Positions 59,553 to 64,000 of a stretch of 64,000 nt of DNA are shown here, piece after piece. Position 1 is the stretch's first letter; every line of letters starts with the position of its first letter. The position numbers and the translations under genes were made by a program. A model generated the notes under the pieces. That model ran no database searches. It had not been told where the DNA came from and saw only the letters and a program-made list of their open reading frames with translations. Source of the stretch: Rufibacter roseus (GTDB lineage: Bacteria; Bacteroidota; Bacteroidia; Cytophagales; Hymenobacteraceae); the NCBI RefSeq assembly GCF_001647285.1, contig NZ_LRML01000002.1, forward strand, positions 248,001-312,000, in the 5' to 3' direction.

Positions 59553-62360
59553 ATGAAGCATTTATACCTTATACTAATAAGCATCGGTTTATTAGTACCT
59601 TATGTTGCTGGTGCTCAGAGCGCCCCACTAACTGAACCTAATAAACTGGTATTCAAGCTAAAGCCAGCAGCATCTGCTTCTCTGGCTAAAAACAACACCA
59701 GCAACTCTGTACAGCAGGTAGTTAAGAAAGTAGCTAAAATACCGGCTAAACAGAAGTTCCCAAACTCAGCACCAGATGCTAGAACCAGAGCACTGCATAA
59801 AAATGCTGTAGATCTCTCCCTCATCTACGAACTGAACTACACGCCTGGCCAGTCATATGAACAAATCAAAAAAGAGTTGCTCTCTACAGGCATGGTTGAG
59901 TATGTTGAGCCACTCTACCGGTATGAGCCATTATTCATTCCCAATGACCCAAGAGCCCATCCTGCCACTGGCAATCAGGAATACCTAAGTAAAATTGAAG
60001 CCTATGCCGCATGGGACGTGACTCAAGGTGACACTAACGTAGTGATTGGTATTTTAGATACGGGTGTGCGCCTACAGCATGAAGATTTGAAAGGAAACAT
60101 CAAATACAACTACAACGACCCCATTGACGGCATTGACAATGATAACGATGGCTATGTAGATAATTTCTACGGTTGGGATCTGGCAGACAACGACAACAAC
60201 CCAACTGCAGATGGTAATGGCCACGGCACTCTGGTTGCCGGTGTTGCCGCCGCCGCTACAAATAATGAAGTAGGCATTGCCGGAGTTGGCTTTAAATGTA
60301 AATTTCTTCCCATCAAAGTTTTTGCTTCAACGGAAAACGGAGCTTTTAGTGGATATGAAGGCATTGTATATGCCGCAGACCAAGGTTGTAAAATCATCAA
60401 CCTATCATGGGGAGGAGTTGGCTTTCCTTCAGCCTTTGAGCAAGATGTAGTAAACTACGCCTCTATAAACCGCAATGTAGTTATTGTAGCGGCCGCCGGT
60501 AACACAAACCAAGACCTAGACTTTTACCCTGCTTCCTACTCAAATGTATTATCAGTAGGTTCTGTAACCCGAGACGATATAAAATCACCCAACCACACGT
60601 ACAGTTACGCCATTAAAATAGCAGCACAGGGTTCCGCAGTGTACACTACCGGAAATAACAGTAACAGTCACTATGGCTTAGGCTCAGGGTCATCTTACGC
60701 AACTCCCATGGTGTCTGGTGCAGCTGCTCTGGTAAGAAGCCATTTTCCTGAATTAACTGCGCCCCAGGTGGTAGAAAGGTTAAGAGTGACCTCAGATGAC
60801 ATCTATGATTTACCAGAAAATGAACCTTATAAAGAGAAACTGGGAAGAGGCCGACTAAACGTTAATCGAGCATTGACTGAAGTTTCCCCAAAATCCACCA
60901 GGCTACAGACTTGGCAAATTGAAGGAGGATTAACAGGTAAACCAGGGGAAGTGCTAGACTTGACGGCCACATTTAAAAACTTTCTGGCTCCAACCTCCGA
61001 TCTTACTATTACCGTTACCTCTGCCAGCCCTCACCTTGAAATTGTTCAGGGGCAGTTCACTGCCGGAAGCATGGCTACCTTAGAGGTAAAAGGCAATAAA
61101 AGCGAACCCTTCAGAATCAGAGTGGCCGAAAACACTCCGGCCAATAGTCAGGGGGTTTTGCGTTTCGGTTTTACTGATGGCACCTACACCGATTTTCAAT
61201 ACATCAAGTTTAACCTGAACCCAGATTTCGTGACAACTGATGTAAACCATATTATCACCTCTATCATGAGCCGCGGGAACATTGCCTACGAGGGCATGAA
61301 CCTACAGATTGGGAATGGCTTTACTTACCGAGGAAGCAATCCATTACTGGCAGAAGGAGGGTTATTAATTGGCTACTCGCCAACGTTGGTGTCAGATAAC
61401 ATCAGAAATGATAAAGGAAAAACTGATAATGATTTTTACGCTGTCAGTATAATACAGCGAGTGCAGAATTCACCTATGGCAGATTTTGTGGCTACCAATA
61501 TCATGGAAGACTCGCTTACTGCCACTAAAAATCTGAGTACCCGAATTACTCAAAATGTTTATGCCTGGGCAGATGCTCCCAATCAGGACTTTGTGATTCT
61601 GCAATATGTATTAACCAACCGTTCTGAGCAGCCCATAACAGAGGCTTATGCGGGCATGTATGCTGACTGGGATGTGCTTTCTGCCGCTCGCAACGTAACC
61701 GAGTGGAACAACAATTTGAAATTAGGTATTATCAGACACACTTCTGACACTTCCGTATGGGTGGGCATTCAAGTATTGTCAAAAGGGACGCCAGGTTTCT
61801 ACGCCCTTGAAAATTCTATACAGAAGGAGGGCGTTATAAATATTTCAGACGGCTTTACTACCCAAGAGAAATACGAGGCTCTTTCCGGAGGAGTACAGCG
61901 CACCAATGCCGGCACCCCAGAAACGGGATCTGATGTTTCGTACATCATCTCCAGCAAAATTGCCCCACTGGCTCCCACAGAACAAGATACTGTGGCCTTT
62001 GCTTTAGTTGCCGGTTTAACGCGCCAACAGATCTACCAGCATGCGGCGGCGGCGGCAGCCAAATATGAGCAACTGCGCGGTCGTGTTACCAGTGCACCTG
62101 ATGAAGTGCTGGCTAAGGCTGTCATATTGTATCCTAACCCAACTTCGGGCGGAGTAAGTATTACCCTTCCCACCGCCCTGCAGAAATCACCTCTTACTAT
62201 TCAGTTGGTAGACAGTAAAGGAAAAACTGTACACACTACTTCGTTTTCTCAAGCGGAGGTTGCCAATCTGAACACTGCTCATTTACCAAACGGCCTGTAT
62301 TTTGTCAGAATCAGCTCAAAGGATAAAGTAGTTGTGAAAAAGCTGTTAATTCAGCGGTAG
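59553..62360 (+). CDS. Subtilisin-like serine protease with T9SS sorting domain
   Basis: This 935-residue protein is an S8 peptidase made for export. It has a signal peptide (to about residue 21), a prodomain (about 30-125) and a catalytic domain with Asp169 (ILDTG), His224 (NGHGTLVAG) and Ser381 (GSSYATP), plus oxyanion Asn317 (AAAGN). An acidic DNDNDGYVDN stretch (about 195-204) may bind Ca2+. A long beta-rich region follows. The last 80 residues (YPNPTSGGVSITLP ... LPNGLYFVRI ... KLLIQR) are a type A T9SS sorting domain, so it should be secreted or held at the cell surface. The plug gene at 17356 serves the same system. Confidence 0.95.
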   Translation: MKHLYLILISIGLLVPYVAGAQSAPLTEPNKLVFKLKPAASASLAKNNTSNSVQQVVKKVAKIPAKQKFPNSAPDARTRALHKNAVDLSLIYELNYTPGQSYEQIKKELLSTGMVEYVEPLYRYEPLFIPNDPRAHPATGNQEYLSKIEAYAAWDVTQGDTNVVIGILDTGVRLQHEDLKGNIKYNYNDPIDGIDNDNDGYVDNFYGWDLADNDNNPTADGNGHGTLVAGVAAAATNNEVGIAGVGFKCKFLPIKVFASTENGAFSGYEGIVYAADQGCKIINLSWGGVGFPSAFEQDVVNYASINRNVVIVAAAGNTNQDLDFYPASYSNVLSVGSVTRDDIKSPNHTYSYAIKIAAQGSAVYTTGNNSNSHYGLGSGSSYATPMVSGAAALVRSHFPELTAPQVVERLRVTSDDIYDLPENEPYKEKLGRGRLNVNRALTEVSPKSTRLQTWQIEGGLTGKPGEVLDLTATFKNFLAPTSDLTITVTSASPHLEIVQGQFTAGSMATLEVKGNKSEPFRIRVAENTPANSQGVLRFGFTDGTYTDFQYIKFNLNPDFVTTDVNHIITSIMSRGNIAYEGMNLQIGNGFTYRGSNPLLAEGGLLIGYSPTLVSDNIRNDKGKTDNDFYAVSIIQRVQNSPMADFVATNIMEDSLTATKNLSTRITQNVYAWADAPNQDFVILQYVLTNRSEQPITEAYAGMYADWDVLSAARNVTEWNNNLKLGIIRHTSDTSVWVGIQVLSKGTPGFYALENSIQKEGVINISDGFTTQEKYEALSGGVQRTNAGTPETGSDVSYIISSKIAPLAPTEQDTVAFALVAGLTRQQIYQHAAAAAAKYEQLRGRVTSAPDEVLAKAVILYPNPTSGGVSITLPTALQKSPLTIQLVDSKGKTVHTTSFSQAEVANLNTAHLPNGLYFVRISSKDKVVVKKLLIQR

Positions 62361-62397
62361 AGGAAGAGATATCAATATCTTTTAACATAATACGGCT

Positions 62398-62433
62398 GTT
62401 TTAGCCCTTTTTTTGCCAAAACAGCTCTAAAAC
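62398..62433. repeat. 36-nt interspersed palindrome, copy 23
   Basis: Arms GTTTTAGCCC and GCTCTAAAAC, imperfect. Its right arm is shared with the perfect palindrome at 62423-62474. Confidence 0.75.
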
Positions 62434-62474
62434 AGAAGAGGCAGCCAATTGGCTGCCTCTTCTGTTTTAGAGCT
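62423..62474. terminator. Perfect 52-base palindrome, bidirectional terminator
   Basis: AGCTCTAAAACAGAAGAGGC and its exact complement meet at AATT, giving a 26-bp perfect stem with no true loop spacer. It sits between convergent subtilase and aconitase genes and overlaps copy 23, so the two hairpins exclude each other. Confidence 0.9.
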
Positions 62475-62484
62475 GAAATTCAGC

Positions 62485-64000
62485 TTATGCATTTTGCTGT
62501 TGCAAACGAATCAAGTTAAGTGCAGATCCTGCTTTAAACCACTCAATCTGTCCTTGGTTATAGGTGTGGTTCGCTTCAAAGGTGTGGGTTGTACCATCTT
62601 TGTGGGTAAGTTTCACCTGCAACGGAACACCAGGTGCGAAGCTGGTCAAACCGATCACATCTATCAAATCTGCTTCTTGTACCAGATCATAGTCTGCTTT
62701 GTTGGCAAACGTAAGCGCCAGCATGCCTTGCTTTTTCAGGTTGGTTTCGTGAATACGGGCGAAAGATTTCACCAATACCACTTTCACCCCTAAATGACGA
62801 GGCTCCATGGCCGCGTGCTCACGAGAAGATCCTTCTCCGTAGTTCTCATCACCGACAACTACGGTTCCGATTCCTGCAGCTTTATAAGTCCGGGCAACCT
62901 GAGGAACCTCATCGTACCCTTCGCCTTGCATCAGGAAGTTCTTCACGCTGTTAGCTTCACCGTTAAATGCGTTGATGGCACCAATCAGCATGTTGTTGGA
63001 AATGTTATCTAAGTGACCACGGTATTTCAACCACGGACCGGCCATGGAAATATGGTCAGTAGTACACTTACCCTGTGCTTTGATCAACAGACGCAAACCA
63101 GTATAGTCTTGTCCGTTCCAAGGCTGGAATGGCTCTAACAACTGCAGACGGTCTGAAGTAGGGTCTACTACCACTTCCACTTTGCTGCTGTCTTCTGCTG
63201 GCGCAACATAACCGGCGTCTTCAGCGGCAAAACCTTTTTCTGGGTATTCAATACCGCGCGGCTCATCTAAACGAACAGCCTCACCGTTTTTGTTTATCAA
63301 CGTATCGGTTAACGGGTTAAACGTTAAGTCACCGGCAATGGCGAAGGCGGTCACTATCTCTGGAGAGGCCACAAACGCGTGGGTGTTAGGGTTACCGTCG
63401 TTCCGCTTGGCAAAGTTACGGTTGAACGAAGTGATGATGGAGTTTTTGCGTTTTGGGTCATCAGTATGACGTGCCCACTGGCCAATACAAGGTCCGCAGG
63501 CATTTGCCAGCACTACTCCACCAATCTCAGAGAATTTCTCCAAAATACCATCGCGTTCAGCAGTGTAACGCACTACTTCAGAACCTGGAGTAATAGTGTA
63601 TTCTGCCTTCACGGTGAGTCCTTTCTCTACCGCTTGCTGCGCCAGAGAGGCGGCACGGGTAAGGTCTTCATAGGAAGAGTTGGTGCAGGAACCGATCAAG
63701 CCTACTTCCAGCTCCTGTGGCCAGCCATGTTCACGAACGGCAGCGGCAAACTCAGAAATTGGCCAGGCAGCGTCTGGTGTAAACGGTCCGTTCACGTGCG
63801 GCTCCAAGGTGCTCAGGTCAATCTCGATCAATTGGTCATAGAAAGCGGCTGGGTCAGCATACACCTCATCATCGGCACGTAAGTGCTCGGCAACCTGGTC
63901 AGCTAGATCAGCAATTTCAGCACGCTCAGTGGCGTACAAATACTTGCTCATTTCTTGGTCATAGGCGAAAACAGAGGTAGTAGCCCCAATTTCAGCACCC
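62485..64000 (-). CDS. acnA: Aconitate hydratase, C-terminal part (cut by window edge)
   Basis: The frame runs from the stop at 62485 to the window edge. The ATG at 63951 is internal, since the frame stays open upstream with [16 protein letters not shown], which is aconitase sequence. Over 500 residues are present. It interconverts citrate and isocitrate through a 4Fe-4S cluster; the cluster Cys are in GSCTNSS and [11 protein letters not shown]. The C-terminal swivel domain has [15 protein letters not shown]. It looks like the mitochondrial-type aconitase (about 750 residues) found in Bacteroidota, so acnA is a loose symbol. Confidence 0.94.
   Translation of the reverse strand, partial: GAEIGATTSVFAYDQEMSKYLYATERAEIADLADQVAEHLRADDEVYADPAAFYDQLIEIDLSTLEPHVNGPFTPDAAWPISEFAAAVREHGWPQELEVGLIGSCTNSSYEDLTRAASLAQQAVEKGLTVKAEYTITPGSEVVRYTAERDGILEKFSEIGGVVLANACGPCIGQWARHTDDPKRKNSIITSFNRNFAKRNDGNPNTHAFVASPEIVTAFAIAGDLTFNPLTDTLINKNGEAVRLDEPRGIEYPEKGFAAEDAGYVAPAEDSSKVEVVVDPTSDRLQLLEPFQPWNGQDYTGLRLLIKAQGKCTTDHISMAGPWLKYRGHLDNISNNMLIGAINAFNGEANSVKNFLMQGEGYDEVPQVARTYKAAGIGTVVVGDENYGEGSSREHAAMEPRHLGVKVVLVKSFARIHETNLKKQGMLALTFANKADYDLVQEADLIDVIGLTSFAPGVPLQVKLTHKDGTTHTFEANHTYNQGQIEWFKAGSALNLIRLQQQNA

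Noticed and set aside
429-62433. The 36-nt repeats as CRISPR repeats
   Set aside because: The length fits, but copies are kilobases apart with no spacers and no cas genes.
1-64000. tRNA or rRNA genes
   Set aside because: No cloverleaf with a GGTTCGAATCC-type T arm was found in the spacers; this was a reading by eye, so a tRNA scan would be decisive.
63951-64000. ATG at 63951 as the true aconitase start
   Set aside because: The frame continues upstream with aconitase-like sequence and about 250 residues would be missing.

Overview
The window comes from a Bacteroidota chromosome, most likely order Cytophagales and plausibly family Hymenobacteraceae (Rufibacter/Pontibacter/Nibribacter-like). 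The placement rests on gene content: a type IX secretion plug protein and a T9SS-sorted subtilase, a TonB-dependent receptor with an STN domain next to a DUF4249 lipoprotein, a NagB-LmbE fusion, DUF4290, DUF3109 and DUF4136 genes, and promoters of the TTTG / TAnnTTTG type. The genus is an inference; no rRNA gene is present. There is no prophage, insertion sequence, CRISPR array or tRNA gene that I can see. The window is mostly core chromosome.

Layout. 1-1219: end of a menaquinone-type operon (isochorismate synthase running off the left edge, hotdog thioesterase). 1274-3711: histidine phosphatase and the pyruvate dehydrogenase E2 subunit. 4158-7980: NagB-LmbE fusion, HslV, a deoxyhypusine-synthase-like enzyme. 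8327-11185: DUF4136 lipoprotein, PLP decarboxylase, 2H phosphoesterase. 11457-14983: a compact cassette of SGNH hydrolase, NodU/SxtI-type carbamoyltransferase, a 47-residue DUF5989 protein and an SxtJ-type membrane protein. 15093-18672: ABC-F ATPase and T9SS plug. 19097-22193 (minus): rsmA, mgtE and a 2-hydroxyacid dehydrogenase in one tight operon. 22249-30551: M17 peptidase and pdxA, then a lipid/translation block (yceD, rpmF, plsX, fabH, efp, accB, accC). 30702-31825: DUF3109 protein and an orphan. 32243-39441: a four-gene outer-membrane operon (unknown exported protein, TonB-dependent receptor, DUF4249, macroglobulin/plug-like protein). 39661-49121: UvrD helicase, DUF4290, murA, DUF4349, alpha/beta hydrolase, DoxX, THUMP methyltransferase, murB. 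49236-54519 (minus): mutS2, trkA, trkH. 54658-64000: small coiled-coil protein, triple-PAS kinase with response regulator, PaaN, T9SS subtilase, and aconitase running off the right edge.

The strongest unexplained structure is a family of 36-nt interspersed palindromes, with arms close to GTTTTAGGCCTG and CAGGCCTAAAAC. I count 23 copies in 64 kb, almost all exactly 36 nt. Their arms show compensatory base changes, so the hairpin or cruciform itself appears to be conserved. Most are intergenic, often next to or fused with terminators. One lies in frame inside isochorismate synthase, and two supply the stop codon of the gene they follow. Several are nested in larger, locus-specific inverted repeats. 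Other repeats include a 152-bp MITE-like element, a duplicated 42-nt element that sits beside the palindrome at both sites, and a 131-nt double hairpin.

Functional themes are envelope and cell-wall building (murA, murB, accBC, plsX, fabH, carbamoylation cassette), T9SS and TonB surface systems, and translation or ribosome maintenance (efp, rpmF, yceD, rsmA, ABC-F). MurA carries Asp where most homologues have the fosfomycin-target Cys.
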